Shown: one piece after another, positions 26,778-35,673 of the stretch
Layout: the number at the start of each line of letters is the position of its first letter
Numbering within the stretch: position 1 is the stretch's first letter
Assembly (NCBI GenBank): GCA_903935335.1
Contig: CAIZRG010000006.1
Span: 62,001-126,000 of the forward strand
Length of the DNA stretch: 64,000 bases
Direction: 5' to 3'
Source: Oligoflexia bacterium
GTDB lineage: Bacteria > Bdellovibrionota > UBA1018
Translations under genes and position numbers: made by a program
The notes under the pieces: generated by a model
Database searches by the model: none
What the model saw: the letters and a program-made list of their open reading frames with translations, nothing else
Told to the model about the DNA's origin: nothing

Positions 26778-26954
26778 TTATTGTTCCTCGTAAATCGTTT
26801 GTTCGCTTCGGTTTACCTTCCTTGCACTGATAACCCGGATCACTGAGTCGCCTGAGTGGTCAGGGCAGGGATCAAAAGAAACGTGGTGTTTCCTGGTGTT
26901 GACGCGATTCTTGTTATCGTCCCATTCAAAATGAATTGACTTTGGGGTGCGCAC
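26778..26954 (-). pseudogene. brnT: BrnT toxin with large internal deletion
   Basis: Read on the minus strand from a GTG at 26954, the frame gives 58 residues. The N-terminal half is the BrnT start FEWDDNKNRVNTRKHHVSF and the C-terminal part is VIRVISARKVNRSEQTIYE, the usual BrnT end. They are joined by DPCPDHSGDS, so about 30 central residues (the middle strands of the RelE-like RNase fold) are missing, in frame. The toxin is therefore probably inactive. A TATAAT-type -10 lies so close to the GTG that the message would be leaderless. Confidence 0.75.
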
Positions 26955-26955
26955 G

Positions 26956-26978
26956 CCATAATTATAATATAATTATGG
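26956..26978. promoter_or_regulatory. perfect 23-bp palindromic operator of the brnTA locus
   Basis: Arms CCATAATTATA and TATAATTATGG (11 bp, no mismatch) surround one base. On the minus strand the palindrome overlaps the -10 element TATAAT, with a TTGCGC -35 some 18 bp away, directly before the brnT start. BrnA-type proteins repress by binding palindromes at this position, so autoregulation is the expected use. Confidence 0.65.
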
Positions 26979-27073
26979 TGTCTAGCGCAAGAACTAAAAC
27001 TGCGTAGCTATACTGAGCAATTCCGACATAATACGGTTGAATTTCTCAAGCGGTTCAGTTACTTAGATCATAT

Positions 27074-27151
27074 CGGGGCGTAGCGCAGCCTGGCTAGCGC
27101 ACTTGCATGGGGTGCAAGGGGTCGTGGGTTCAAATCCCGCCGCCCCGACCA
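27074..27151 (+). tRNA. tRNA-Pro (anticodon GGG)
   Basis: The acceptor stem CGGGGCG pairs with CGCCCCG, followed by discriminator A and an encoded CCA (27149-27151). The D-arm is GCGC AGCCTGGCTA GCGC. The anticodon stem-loop is CTTGC ATGGGGT GCAAG, giving anticodon GGG. The T-arm is GTGGG TTCAAAT CCCGC. Length is 78 bases. It lies between the brnTA remnant and a CDGSH gene. No duplicated 3' end was found nearby, so integration of an element here is not supported. Confidence 0.95.
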
Positions 27152-27170
27152 TAAATAATGCACTATGGAT

Positions 27171-27407
27171 TCACAATGTCTTGTGTGAGCCGTCACACGT
27201 AACTGGGGTCTTTGTTTGCTTGCAGGCGCAAAAATAAACTGTCTTTGACTCTTGAGCAGTGAATTTTTTCGGCACAAATTGAGTTCCTTTATGTGCACCG
27301 TCACACAGGGGTTGCTTCTTAGAATTGCCACAAGCACACCAGTAATAATCCTTCCCCTGTTCAACCTGTACTGGAATTGGGTTTTTTGCTGCGATGTTTG
27401 CCTTCAT
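27171..27407 (-). CDS. tandem CDGSH iron-sulfur protein
   Basis: A 78-residue protein containing two CDGSH [2Fe-2S] motifs of the mitoNEET type: CACGNSKKQPLCDGAH and CACKQTKTPVTCDGSH. Each gives three Cys and one His ligand. No signal or anchor is seen, so it should be cytoplasmic. Two-motif bacterial forms are thought to take part in redox or iron-sulfur handling. It is a single gene after tRNA-Pro with a spacer of 161 bp to the next gene, in which nothing further was recognised. Confidence 0.88.
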   Translation of the reverse strand: MKANIAAKNPIPVQVEQGKDYYWCACGNSKKQPLCDGAHKGTQFVPKKFTAQESKTVYFCACKQTKTPVTCDGSHKTL

Positions 27408-27568
27408 AAATACTCCTGATGTTCTTTAGATTAATTAGATTTAAATGATGACTTTTCATTAAAGCATCAACGGCAACTGAGTCTCAAGCTCAATATCGTC
27501 AAAACCCGTAAAAAAGAGGGTAGTGAGTCAGATTGATAGGCAATGGATCAAACTGATTGAAAACAGAA

Positions 27569-29194
27569 TCAATTCTGCTTTGATAATTCGACTTTGACAT
27601 CCTCCTCATTTATTTTTGAGTTGTAGATCACGGTCACCTGAGTTGCAACTCTTGCATGGTCAGAGGCATTTTCTTCGGATACTCCCATGGGTCCTACGGA
27701 TAGTTCTCCGATTTCCAGAGTCATTCTATTTTCTAATTCATTTTTTATACAAAAGATAAAGCCATCTCTCGATGCCCGATCCATCTTGCCAACTTTATCC
27801 AGTTGCGTGGTCCATGCTCGTGTTTTATCAACGGTGTTTTGACTAGGTAGTGAGACTCTGCATATTAAATCAAGTTTTTGGGAAATGGAATGAATTGCAT
27901 TTTCCAAGTCTTGGGTTAAAAGTTTGTCAGTTTCTCCAGATTCCTTCAGGTTGATGTTAAAATCTCCTGCAATGATAAGAACTGCAGGTTCGCTCTGACT
28001 TTCTTGGCGATATTTTGTTGCTAACATTGCGATCGACCCAATGCTATCAACTCCCGAAGAGCCAGCATGTAAGGAAGCCACATAAAAAGAATGCTTTTCC
28101 TGGTCCTCCAATCGAGCGAAACTAAGATCTCTGGGTGAGCCAAGAAATTTTGTCTCTATCTCAGGAAGGTAGCTTAGAATGGGTGTTTTCAAATATTCGA
28201 AGCGCTGAGTGGTTTGATTTTGATCCTCCAAGGAAAACTCGATCCGGGATGAAATGGGAAAAACATTTAGATTGATATAGAGTCTTGAATCCCCTCCAAA
28301 AGATCCTTCATGATCGCCTATGAGACTTTTTTGGTAAGTAGAGACCAAGTGATTCGAAGTACCTAGGTCAGTCTCTGTGAGTGCGATAATGTCGTTGGCT
28401 TGAACTTGTTGCGCAAGATTCAGTGACTTCAATACCGTATTCCCCATAGGGGTTTTCTCATAAGCGTTGATCACAGAAAAATAATCTGCAAAGGCATCTC
28501 CTAAGAACAGTTTAGTAAAGGCGTCTACTTCAAAGACTACATAGTAAAAAAGTCGGGTCAACCCATGAGTCCCCTGACTGTCTGCAATGAGATAAGACTT
28601 TTTCAAATCTGTCAGAATGAGATCTTTGTTTTCGTTCATATGATGAAGAACCCGATCCAACACTAATTTGGAAAATTCTGGCTGATTGGAAGGGATTGTT
28701 TCTTGCCCTAGAAATTCAGCCAAATTTTTTAAGTTTTGAATTGAGCTATTCACTGTCTTTGATCCATAAGTCTTATTAATCATGCTAATTTTAACATTTG
28801 ATAATAAAAGGGCTTGAGATGACACTCGAGTGGATTGTGTAGTATAAAGCTTGAAAACACTTTCTTTGTAGCTCTCATAGTCTTCGTCATTATTAATGAT
28901 GGATCTTAATAAGTCTTGTATTCCAGGATGATTCAAAAAATCCTGAAGCATTTCTTCTGTGATCAACTGTTTGAGATTTAAAGGAGATTCTAAACTCATA
29001 AATAAATCAATGAGTTTGATTCTTTTTTCTTCCAAATCTTTGTCAAGAAAGCGAGAACTCATGTATTCTAATGCATAGTTATTAATGGATGCATTATTTT
29101 GAGTAGCTAAAGAAAAGGTAATCCTGTCGATCGCCCAGCTTGAAGATGCTAAGAGCAAGCCTAGGATGATGATTTGAACTTTATAAATAATCAT
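27569..29194 (-). CDS. exported endonuclease/exonuclease/phosphatase (EEP) domain protein
   Basis: A 541-residue protein with a signal peptide (IIILGLLLASSSWA, cleavage near residue 22). The first ~240 residues are helical and of unknown family. The C-terminal half is an EEP/DNase I-like domain: IIALTETDLG (metal Glu), FYVASLHAGS (His), LIIAGDFNIN (GDFN) and ENASDHARVATQ (SDH). Targets of secreted members include nucleic acid, phosphoinositides and sphingomyelin; none can be chosen here. It is a candidate toxin or predatory hydrolase in the accessory block. Confidence 0.78.
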   Translation of the reverse strand: MIIYKVQIIILGLLLASSSWAIDRITFSLATQNNASINNYALEYMSSRFLDKDLEEKRIKLIDLFMSLESPLNLKQLITEEMLQDFLNHPGIQDLLRSIINNDEDYESYKESVFKLYTTQSTRVSSQALLLSNVKISMINKTYGSKTVNSSIQNLKNLAEFLGQETIPSNQPEFSKLVLDRVLHHMNENKDLILTDLKKSYLIADSQGTHGLTRLFYYVVFEVDAFTKLFLGDAFADYFSVINAYEKTPMGNTVLKSLNLAQQVQANDIIALTETDLGTSNHLVSTYQKSLIGDHEGSFGGDSRLYINLNVFPISSRIEFSLEDQNQTTQRFEYLKTPILSYLPEIETKFLGSPRDLSFARLEDQEKHSFYVASLHAGSSGVDSIGSIAMLATKYRQESQSEPAVLIIAGDFNINLKESGETDKLLTQDLENAIHSISQKLDLICRVSLPSQNTVDKTRAWTTQLDKVGKMDRASRDGFIFCIKNELENRMTLEIGELSVGPMGVSEENASDHARVATQVTVIYNSKINEEDVKVELSKQN

Positions 29195-29273
29195 TTATTC
29201 CCCTTTAAATAATTAAATTTGGATTTTAATTAAATTATACCCTGATTCGGTTGAGTAGCATGATGAAATTCTC

Positions 29274-29296
29274 TTTGTCAAAAGAATTCTGACAAA
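29274..29296. promoter_or_regulatory. inverted repeat upstream of the EEP gene
   Basis: Perfect arms TTTGTCA and TGACAAA around a 9-base centre that includes GAATTC, about 80 bp before the minus-strand start at 29194 and within the 128-bp gap to the next gene. It could be an operator for the EEP gene or a weak transcript end for the gene upstream. No T-run favours the latter. Confidence 0.3.
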
Positions 29297-29322
29297 CCGT
29301 GAGGGATTAGCCATTCCATGTC

Positions 29323-30297
29323 TTACAGGCAATGAGTCAAACTGACCGTACTCGTCGTTCCATCGTTTGCAGTGAGAGTAGCTTTTGCACATCCAGTGAT
29401 CACAAGAGTTTCAGTCCCAGTTTGACTTCCTGTCAGAGTTGTTGTGATTGTGCCGCCGGTTGGAAAACAACCACAAACCCCATGATTGTAAGTCACAGAA
29501 TTAAAAGCAGCGCTCGCTGTGTACTTGGCTAAATTATGCTGGACTTGCACAGTACCACTCGTAATTGTCCCAGTAGCAATACCCAATCCAGGCGCTGTAA
29601 AAATAAGCGATGTTGTGGTGGATACACTATGATCCCATGCCACTGTTCCAGAACCAGTCGTTGCTGTGTATTGAATCCCGTTGATCGTTATAGTTCTACT
29701 ACCCACTCCATCGGTCATAGCCACAGTCGTCCCACCACTAACATGAAAACTATACCCTGTGGCTATTGAGGTATTCAAAGTTACAACCATGCCATCAGGT
29801 GTAGTCCGTGTTGTACCAGGACCAAAGGTGCGAGTCAGTGTAGCATTGCCTGACTTAATAGCTGAAAACGAGGCTGGACAAGTTCCACCACTAAAAAAAA
29901 TCACCTGACTTCCGTCCCAAGACACACCATTATAATTGCCGTTTCCCTTGATCATTTGGCATGAACTATAAGTCAGCGTCACAACTCCACTGGAACAGCT
30001 AGGAAAACTGCTTTGAAGGGTGGGACAAGCCGTCGTTGCATTGGCGCTATTCTCAATCGCATCAAGGATTGCAACCCATCGATCTTGAGTCTGATTTCTT
30101 AAAGCCATTGCACCTAATGTCCCATTACTGGAAGCAACCGCACCAGAAACAGAGGAAACTGCTATTTCAGTGGCTGATTGATTGCCTGATGTATCCAAAA
30201 GTGTCGAATTTTTACTCTCACTACAACCTGAGAAATGAAGTGCAATCCCTACGATGAATACTCCTGCTATGGATAAAAAATAGCTCAGTCGCTTCAT
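29323..30297 (-). CDS. Ser/Thr/Gly-rich lipoprotein of unknown function
   Basis: A 324-residue exported protein with signal MKRLSYFLSIAGVFIVGIAL and lipobox FSGC (Cys near 25), then SESKNS. The mature chain is dominated by short beta-forming runs rich in Thr, Ser and Gly (TATTGSGTVAWDHSVSTTTS) with two Cys pairs, as in adhesin-like or spore-coat-like surface proteins. I do not recognise the family. The CSES after the lipid anchor also occurs in the FG-GAP lipoprotein (CSESS), suggesting a common sorting context. Confidence 0.65.
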   Translation of the reverse strand: MKRLSYFLSIAGVFIVGIALHFSGCSESKNSTLLDTSGNQSATEIAVSSVSGAVASSNGTLGAMALRNQTQDRWVAILDAIENSANATTACPTLQSSFPSCSSGVVTLTYSSCQMIKGNGNYNGVSWDGSQVIFFSGGTCPASFSAIKSGNATLTRTFGPGTTRTTPDGMVVTLNTSIATGYSFHVSGGTTVAMTDGVGSRTITINGIQYTATTGSGTVAWDHSVSTTTSLIFTAPGLGIATGTITSGTVQVQHNLAKYTASAAFNSVTYNHGVCGCFPTGGTITTTLTGSQTGTETLVITGCAKATLTANDGTTSTVSLTHCL

Positions 30298-30326
30298 AAC
30301 CCCCCCTTGAATTAAAAATCTTCAAT

Positions 30327-30998
30327 TCATCTTACTGAGTTAGCACTTTTTGAGGTAACACTTTCTGGGGAGGTAACATTTTCTGAGATGGAACCTTTTG
30401 GAAACTTCACTACCAGCTTATCCTGCTCCTGACCCACTTGAATCTGATGGACGTCAACCCCATCTGGCACTGGGAAAGACCGTTGGAAGCTTGAACTTGA
30501 ATAGGACTCAGAGCCATCCTGAGAGGTTTTGTTCTCAATTTGACCTGAAATCGTGATTTGCCCATCCTGGACCTGAACATTTACCTTTTCTTGCTTCAAT
30601 CCCTGAACAGCAATGTCGTAGTAAATGTATTGAGCGTCTTCCCTTTTTTTAATATCCCCAACACTCCCATCCCTCAATTTTCTCTGATGCCGGTGATTCA
30701 AAAGATCACCCACTTCAGAAACATCAAACCTCTTGATCATTTGCTCGCGCATTTTGTCCATTTCTTCAAATAGATCTTCAGACCCATTAAAAAAATCATC
30801 ATCAATAGAACGCTCAAAAAATGAATCCATATTTTTGGAGATTTTTCTTGCTATTTTTATCGGTAAATGCGCAAAAAGGCTTCCTCGAAGTGCTGGCCTA
30901 TGTTTTAACCAAACTCTCCGGACAATAAACACTGAAGACACTCCAGCAATAAAACAAATTAAGCCTAAGGCAATTCTACTCTCAAGGAACCTCTTCAT
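30327..30998 (-). CDS. membrane-anchored Hsp20 / alpha-crystallin protein
   Basis: A 223-residue protein. The N-terminus is a membrane anchor (about 7-29, RIALGLICFIAGVSSVFIV). A charged helical region follows (DSFFERSIDDDFFNG...LFEEMDKMREQM). Residues about 120-205 form an alpha-crystallin domain: YIYYDIAVQGLKQEKVNVQVQDGQITISG, then RSFPVPDGVDV and KLVVKFPKG. Small heat-shock proteins hold unfolding clients; an anchored form would act at the envelope. It precedes lpxC on the same strand after a 28-base spacer. Confidence 0.78.
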   Translation of the reverse strand: MKRFLESRIALGLICFIAGVSSVFIVRRVWLKHRPALRGSLFAHLPIKIARKISKNMDSFFERSIDDDFFNGSEDLFEEMDKMREQMIKRFDVSEVGDLLNHRHQRKLRDGSVGDIKKREDAQYIYYDIAVQGLKQEKVNVQVQDGQITISGQIENKTSQDGSESYSSSSFQRSFPVPDGVDVHQIQVGQEQDKLVVKFPKGSISENVTSPESVTSKSANSVR

Positions 30999-31031
30999 AT
31001 TATTTTTTGGCTATTTTTTGGTAGTTTTCAA

Positions 31032-31955
31032 CTAAAACCCTGCAACAAATCCCCTGGCTAACATTGCTTGAAGACCACTCACCTGACGTTCCTCCTTGGA
31101 CGAATCCCGATCAATCAGTTGGTAATGATCTGGATTTCTAAAAATCTCAGCTAAAAGCTGACTATGAAGATCATGGCCAGCACGGTGTAACCGAAAACGA
31201 GCGCGAATTTCTATTCCTGCAAGTTTAAAATCCCCCAAAGCGTCTAACACCTTATGCCGAATAAACTCATCTGGAAACCGAAGCCCCTGCGGGTTTAAAA
31301 TTAAAGCGTCATCTAAGACCACCGTGTTTTCTAATGAAGCTCCACGAGCAAGTCCCATTTTCTTAAGAACTTCCTCATCCTTTAAAAAACCAAAGGTTCT
31401 GGCCTGAGCCAACTCTTCAAAAGAAGTTTCCCCTTCCCTAAAACAAAACTCCTGGTAACCAATCGAAGGATGATCCCAATCAATGGAACCTTGAATCTCT
31501 AAACGAGACGCAGGCTCAGCAACAGCCCACTTTTCAGCAAGCTTCAGTTCCACTTTCTGACGCAGAACTAAATAGGGACGAAACTGTAACTGGGATTGAA
31601 GCCCTACTGAAGCAATCGCATCACAAAACACCTGAGAACTTCCATCCATAATAGGAACCTCAGGCCCATCCACTTCGATAATCCCGTTATCCACACCTAA
31701 CCCTTGGAATGCAGCTAGCACATGCTCCACGGTACTAATCGTAGCCTTCCCTAGACCTAAAGTCGTTGCCAACTGAGTACTTACAATATTTTTATAATAA
31801 GCAGGTATCTGAGGTGCCCCCTCCAAATCAGATCTTACAAAAATAATTCCCTGATTCGGAGCAGCAGGCTTCAAAGCCATTCGAATCAATTTCCCCGAAT
31901 GAAGACCGATTCCTTGAAGATTGACTTCATTTTTTATGGTTCTTTGCAAGCTCAT
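31032..31955 (-). CDS. lpxC: UDP-3-O-acyl-N-acetylglucosamine deacetylase
   Basis: Zinc deacetylase catalysing the committed step of lipid A synthesis. I start at the ATG at 31955 (MSLQRTIKNEVNLQGIGLHSG) because GAGGAAAG stands just upstream; the longer frame to 32012 is not required. Visible family motifs are TVEHVLAAFQGLGVDN, the zinc-binding region HKVLDALGDFKLAG and the catalytic HRAGHDLHSQLL. Length is 307 residues, normal for the family. It is separated by 196 bp from ruvB; that spacer is AT-rich with no gene seen. Confidence 0.97.
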   Translation of the reverse strand: MSLQRTIKNEVNLQGIGLHSGKLIRMALKPAAPNQGIIFVRSDLEGAPQIPAYYKNIVSTQLATTLGLGKATISTVEHVLAAFQGLGVDNGIIEVDGPEVPIMDGSSQVFCDAIASVGLQSQLQFRPYLVLRQKVELKLAEKWAVAEPASRLEIQGSIDWDHPSIGYQEFCFREGETSFEELAQARTFGFLKDEEVLKKMGLARGASLENTVVLDDALILNPQGLRFPDEFIRHKVLDALGDFKLAGIEIRARFRLHRAGHDLHSQLLAEIFRNPDHYQLIDRDSSKEERQVSGLQAMLARGFVAGF

Positions 31956-32151
31956 AGCTTTCCTCGTTTTTTTTTGCGCCTGACTCCGCATATGAATTTT
32001 AAATTGTAGCAAAGAGCATGCCTAAAAAAGCTAAGTTCATCTTTATTTAAGAGAAGTTATTGCAATACAAATAAACAAATAATTCTAGTGTGTTAGGACT
32101 GAAAAAAAGAAGACTCGGATTGAAAAAAAACTCTCAAAAGAATACCCCCCC

Positions 32152-33285
32152 CTAAAAGTGTGTCTCCTCACCCATAATAGAATTTCTGCTTGTATCATTT
32201 TTACCACAGGATTCTTCTTGCTCCTCCCAGACTTTCCCCAAATGCTCAAACGCAACCCGGGTGGCAATTCGTCCTCGTGAGGTTCTTTGCAAAAATCCTT
32301 CTTGAATTAAATAAGGCTCATAGACATCTTCTAAGGTATCCCTTTCTTCTCCAATGGCTGAAGAAAGAGTTTCAATCCCAACGGGTCCACCATCAAATTT
32401 ATCAATCAAAATTGAAAGAAGCTTTCGGTCCATCAGGTCTAACCCCCTTCGATCTACTTCAAACAATGCAAGAGCCTCATCCGCGGTTTTCCGGTCAATT
32501 CCCAAAGAGAGACCCGAACACTGACCTGTAGCCTGAACAGCCTCCTGGAGTTTCACCTGGGCAAAATCTCTCACCCTTTTTAAAAGCCGATTAGCAATTC
32601 GAGGAGTACCCCGAGATCGCCTAGCAATCTCATTAGCACCTGAAGAATCGATTTTAATCCCTAAAAGCCGAGAAGACCGTTCAATAATAGGCTCTAGCTC
32701 TTCTACTGGATAAAAATCCAAGCGCATCTGGACTCCAAAGCGATCCCGTAGAGGACTAGAAAGTAATCCTGTTCGAGTCGTTGCACCCACGAGAGTAAAA
32801 CGAGGAAGATCAATTCTCAAAGTTCGAGCAGCAGGGCCCTGACCAATAATCAAATCTAGCTTAAAGTCCTCCATAGCTCCGTACAGCACTTCTTCGATCA
32901 TTTTTTGAAGTCGATGAATTTCATCAATGAATAAAACATCTCCAGGCTGTAGATTGGTGAGAATAGCAGCGAGGTCGCCTTTTTTTTCTACATTAGGCCC
33001 AGTCACTGTATGGATCTGCGCCCTCATCTCCTGAGCTATAATATGAGCTAAAGTTGTTTTACCCAGACCAGGAGGACCTGCCAATAAAACATGATCTAAA
33101 GACTCTCCTCGTCCCTGAGCTGCTTTCATAAACAAAGAAAGATTCTCTTTCACCTTTTTCTGCCCAATATACTCACTCAAAAGAGAAGGCCTCAGGCTTG
33201 TTTCCAATCTCGACTCAACTTCTCCCTGATCTTTACTGGAATCTAACTCCGGACTCACCATTCTGAGTGGATCCTCTGAACTCAT
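32152..33285 (-). CDS. ruvB: Holliday junction branch-migration ATPase RuvB
   Basis: AAA+ motor that drives branch migration with RuvA. Walker A is [11 protein letters not shown], Walker B is [10 protein letters not shown], sensor 1 is ATTRTG, and the C-terminal winged helix contains [13 protein letters not shown]. Length is 377 residues, with short non-conserved N- and C-terminal tails. It follows ruvA by 16 bases in the minus-strand ruvC-ruvA-ruvB order. Confidence 0.98.
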   Translation of the reverse strand: MSSEDPLRMVSPELDSSKDQGEVESRLETSLRPSLLSEYIGQKKVKENLSLFMKAAQGRGESLDHVLLAGPPGLGKTTLAHIIAQEMRAQIHTVTGPNVEKKGDLAAILTNLQPGDVLFIDEIHRLQKMIEEVLYGAMEDFKLDLIIGQGPAARTLRIDLPRFTLVGATTRTGLLSSPLRDRFGVQMRLDFYPVEELEPIIERSSRLLGIKIDSSGANEIARRSRGTPRIANRLLKRVRDFAQVKLQEAVQATGQCSGLSLGIDRKTADEALALFEVDRRGLDLMDRKLLSILIDKFDGGPVGIETLSSAIGEERDTLEDVYEPYLIQEGFLQRTSRGRIATRVAFEHLGKVWEEQEESCGKNDTSRNSIMGEETHF

Positions 33286-33301
33286 GAAACCACCTCCACC
33301 C

Positions 33302-33970
33302 TTAACTGAGTTGCTTCAGAGCTGTCCGAACCAGCTCTTCTGCACGCTCTGGATAAAAATCTTTTTTTTCAAGAACCCGGGTTAAGAGCTGTTGAATGAC
33401 TTGTTCTCGGTACCCTAAACTCACAAGCGCTTCTTTGGCATCTTTAAAAATACTCGAATGAACTGGGACTCTCATTTTCTTTTCCGATGATAAGACTTCT
33501 TCCGTTTTAGGAAGACCACTCCCCTCCGAGGAGGAAAATAATCCAGACTCAAGCTTTTTTCTCATTGAATCCCTGAGTTCTACCATGACTCTTTCTGCAG
33601 TCTTTTTACCAATCCCAGGAATTTGTGTTAGAAATTCCTGATCCCCATGAACAATTGCTTGAGCTAATTGAGAGGGGTCTGTTGCAGAAAGAATTCCAAG
33701 AGCGCTCTTAGGCCCAATCCCGTTTACACTGAGAAGAGTGAGAAAAATCTCCTTATCTGATCGAGATGTAAATCCATAAAGATCAAAGGCCTCTTCTCGA
33801 ACATGAGTATATACAAAAAGTTCAATGAACTGCCCCGCTTCAAAAAATTTTTCAGGTCTTTCTGCAACAGCCAAACAATACCCCAGAATACCGGTCTTAC
33901 GCTCCCCGACTCCCACTAAAAGCTTCCCCTCTCGGTACTCAAGAACTTCTCCTTGGATGTATCCAATCAT
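33302..33970 (-). CDS. ruvA: Holliday junction binding protein RuvA
   Basis: Tetrameric junction-binding partner of RuvB. The N-terminal OB domain begins [16 protein letters not shown]. Two helix-hairpin-helix motifs follow ([17 protein letters not shown] and [19 protein letters not shown]), and domain III is at the C-terminus. I start at the ATG at 33970, which overlaps the ruvC stop as ATGA; the longer frame to 34012 lies inside ruvC. The ribosome-binding region is an eight-G run. Confidence 0.97.
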   Translation of the reverse strand: MIGYIQGEVLEYREGKLLVGVGERKTGILGYCLAVAERPEKFFEAGQFIELFVYTHVREEAFDLYGFTSRSDKEIFLTLLSVNGIGPKSALGILSATDPSQLAQAIVHGDQEFLTQIPGIGKKTAERVMVELRDSMRKKLESGLFSSSEGSGLPKTEEVLSSEKKMRVPVHSSIFKDAKEALVSLGYREQVIQQLLTRVLEKKDFYPERAEELVRTALKQLS

Positions 33971-34473
33971 AAGGCCCCCCCCTGCAAAGTCCTCATCCGA
34001 AAAGCATGACAAATCGCCAGTGCCAATCCATCTGAAGCATCAGATGTACTAAACTCATGCTGGCCTATTAAGATTTTTACCATCTTAGCCACTTGCTCCT
34101 TGTCTGCTCGCCCATAACCCGTAATGCTATGCTTCACTTCAGTGGCACTGTACTCAGCCAACGTCAATGAATGAATTTTACCCGTTAAAAGTACAGCTCC
34201 TCGAGCTTGACCCAGTTTCAAAGCCGAAACTGCATTCTTAGCAAAAAAGACTTTTTCAACAACCATAATTTGAGGCTGATACTCTCGTATCAAAGAAGAC
34301 AACCCTTCAAAAAGTAAAAAAAGACGATCTTCTAACAAAACGGTAGCTTTTCCATTCGTACTAGCAAGGTGGAGAGTGCCATGACATATATGCTGGATCT
34401 GATTTCTCATCTTGACATCGACACAGCCATAGCCGGTTAAACGTGAGCCTGGATCCACTCCTAAAATTCGCAT
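33967..34473 (-). CDS. ruvC: crossover junction endodeoxyribonuclease RuvC
   Basis: Resolves Holliday junctions made branch-migratable by RuvAB. A 168-residue RNase H-fold protein. Acidic catalytic residues are visible in ILGVDPGSRLTGYG (Asp7), in VVEKVFF (Glu) and in DASDGLALAICH (Asp pair). The 3' end contains an eight-G homopolymer (33975-33982 on the plus strand as C) that also acts as the ruvA ribosome-binding site, so slippage there would alter the RuvC tail and the coupling to ruvA. Confidence 0.97.
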   Translation of the reverse strand: MRILGVDPGSRLTGYGCVDVKMRNQIQHICHGTLHLASTNGKATVLLEDRLFLLFEGLSSLIREYQPQIMVVEKVFFAKNAVSALKLGQARGAVLLTGKIHSLTLAEYSATEVKHSITGYGRADKEQVAKMVKILIGQHEFSTSDASDGLALAICHAFRMRTLQGGAL

Positions 34474-34501
34474 GATCTCACTGTGCTCATCTCATTGCTG
34501 C

Positions 34502-35644
34502 TCAAGAAAGGAGGCGTTCATAAAGACGATACACCTTCGTTCTCTCCGCACCCATGAGCTCCAGTGCCTTATTCATGGGGCGATTATCTTCTAAAATCCA
34601 AGAAGCCTCTCCTACTGGATAACCCAAAGCAGGACCTCGCCTCAGATATTCTGTGTAAAGTAAAGGTCCAATTCCATATTCTTGATAAGCTTTTTTAATT
34701 CCTAAGGTTAAAACTCGACATCGATGAATCGTCTGCTTCTTCCCGGGTCCCTTAATATTCCATAATAATTTAAAAATTCCAGTTGGGAATAATCTTCCAT
34801 CTTTTACTTTTTGAATCGCTTGGTTTACATCCGGCAAAGTCAAAGCAAATCCAACCGTCTCCCCTTTAACCTCTGCCAGCAGCAAAAGTTCAGGATCTAC
34901 AATGAATTTAAGATCTTTAGCCATATGACGAAATTCATCAGGATCCATCGGAACAAAGCCCCAGTTTTTACCCCAAGCATCATTGTAAACTTCTAAAATC
35001 TTTTCGACCTCTTGATCAAAATGGCTCATTTTTACAGATCGAAACGTCACCTTCCCCCGCTTCTGTAGCCTCTGCGCGTGAGCAAGGATTCGATTTGAAA
35101 ACTGAATCTTCCTCCCATCCAAGGAGTAAGCATACAGATCTTTAACTTTTGACAAACCCCATTTCTCTAAAAGCTCAGCGTAATAAGGAGGATTGTAAGC
35201 CATCATCACTGCTGGAGAATCCTGAAAACCTTCCACCAAAAGGCCACATTCATGGTTTGTACTTGGACTCATCGGCCCACGTAAAAGCTTCATATGCTTG
35301 GACCTTGCCCACCGAGCCACCTCATCCATCAACAAACTCACCCCAGTAAAATCTTCAATTGCTTCAAAAAAACCAAAAAAGGCAGCCTCTTCTGAATGAA
35401 AACGATTATGATTTTCATCGATAATCCCCACAACTCGACCCACACATTCCTCTCCCCGATAAACCAAAACAGGGTGCATGGAGGCATGCTTAAAAAAAGG
35501 GTTTTGATTGACATTGAGTAAATCTCTCACCGCGATCCTAAGAGGAGGCACCCAATAAGGATTATTCCGGTAAATAGACCAGGGAAGATCAAAAAAATCA
35601 GACCACTCTTTTTTACTCTGAACCGGTTTAAGAATCCATGCCAT
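34502..35644 (-). CDS. GNAT-superfamily protein, candidate bacterial ceramide synthase (bCerS-like)
   Basis: A 380-residue soluble protein starting MAWILKPVQSKKEWSDFF; the ATG at 35644 is preferred over a TTG at 35662. It shows the pattern FFDLPWSIYRNNPYWVPPL, then GPMSPSTNHECGLLVEGF and YNPPYYAELLEKWG. These belong to a family of large GNAT-like acyltransferases that includes, to my knowledge, the Caulobacter ceramide synthase. The neighbour 29 bp upstream on the same strand is a serine palmitoyltransferase-type enzyme, which supports N-acylation of a sphingoid base. Without comparison to characterised members the exact acyl donor and acceptor remain inferred. Confidence 0.6.
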   Translation of the reverse strand: MAWILKPVQSKKEWSDFFDLPWSIYRNNPYWVPPLRIAVRDLLNVNQNPFFKHASMHPVLVYRGEECVGRVVGIIDENHNRFHSEEAAFFGFFEAIEDFTGVSLLMDEVARWARSKHMKLLRGPMSPSTNHECGLLVEGFQDSPAVMMAYNPPYYAELLEKWGLSKVKDLYAYSLDGRKIQFSNRILAHAQRLQKRGKVTFRSVKMSHFDQEVEKILEVYNDAWGKNWGFVPMDPDEFRHMAKDLKFIVDPELLLLAEVKGETVGFALTLPDVNQAIQKVKDGRLFPTGIFKLLWNIKGPGKKQTIHRCRVLTLGIKKAYQEYGIGPLLYTEYLRRGPALGYPVGEASWILEDNRPMNKALELMGAERTKVYRLYERLLS

Positions 35645-35673
35645 AAGCAAGGTACCCCTCAAAAAAACAAGAA

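Noticed and set aside
26536-26793. 85-codon plus-strand frame over brnA
   Set aside because: Antisense shadow; the minus-strand frame is a recognisable ribbon-helix-helix antitoxin with an operator and partner remnant.
27074-27151. tRNA-Pro as an integration site for a mobile element
   Set aside because: No duplicated tRNA 3' end, integrase or transposase was seen in the surrounding block.
27068-27364. 98-codon minus-strand frame reading SGRRDLNPRPLAPHASAL near its end
   Set aside because: It is the known artefact of translating across a tRNA gene (here tRNA-Pro) and overlaps the CDGSH gene in another frame.
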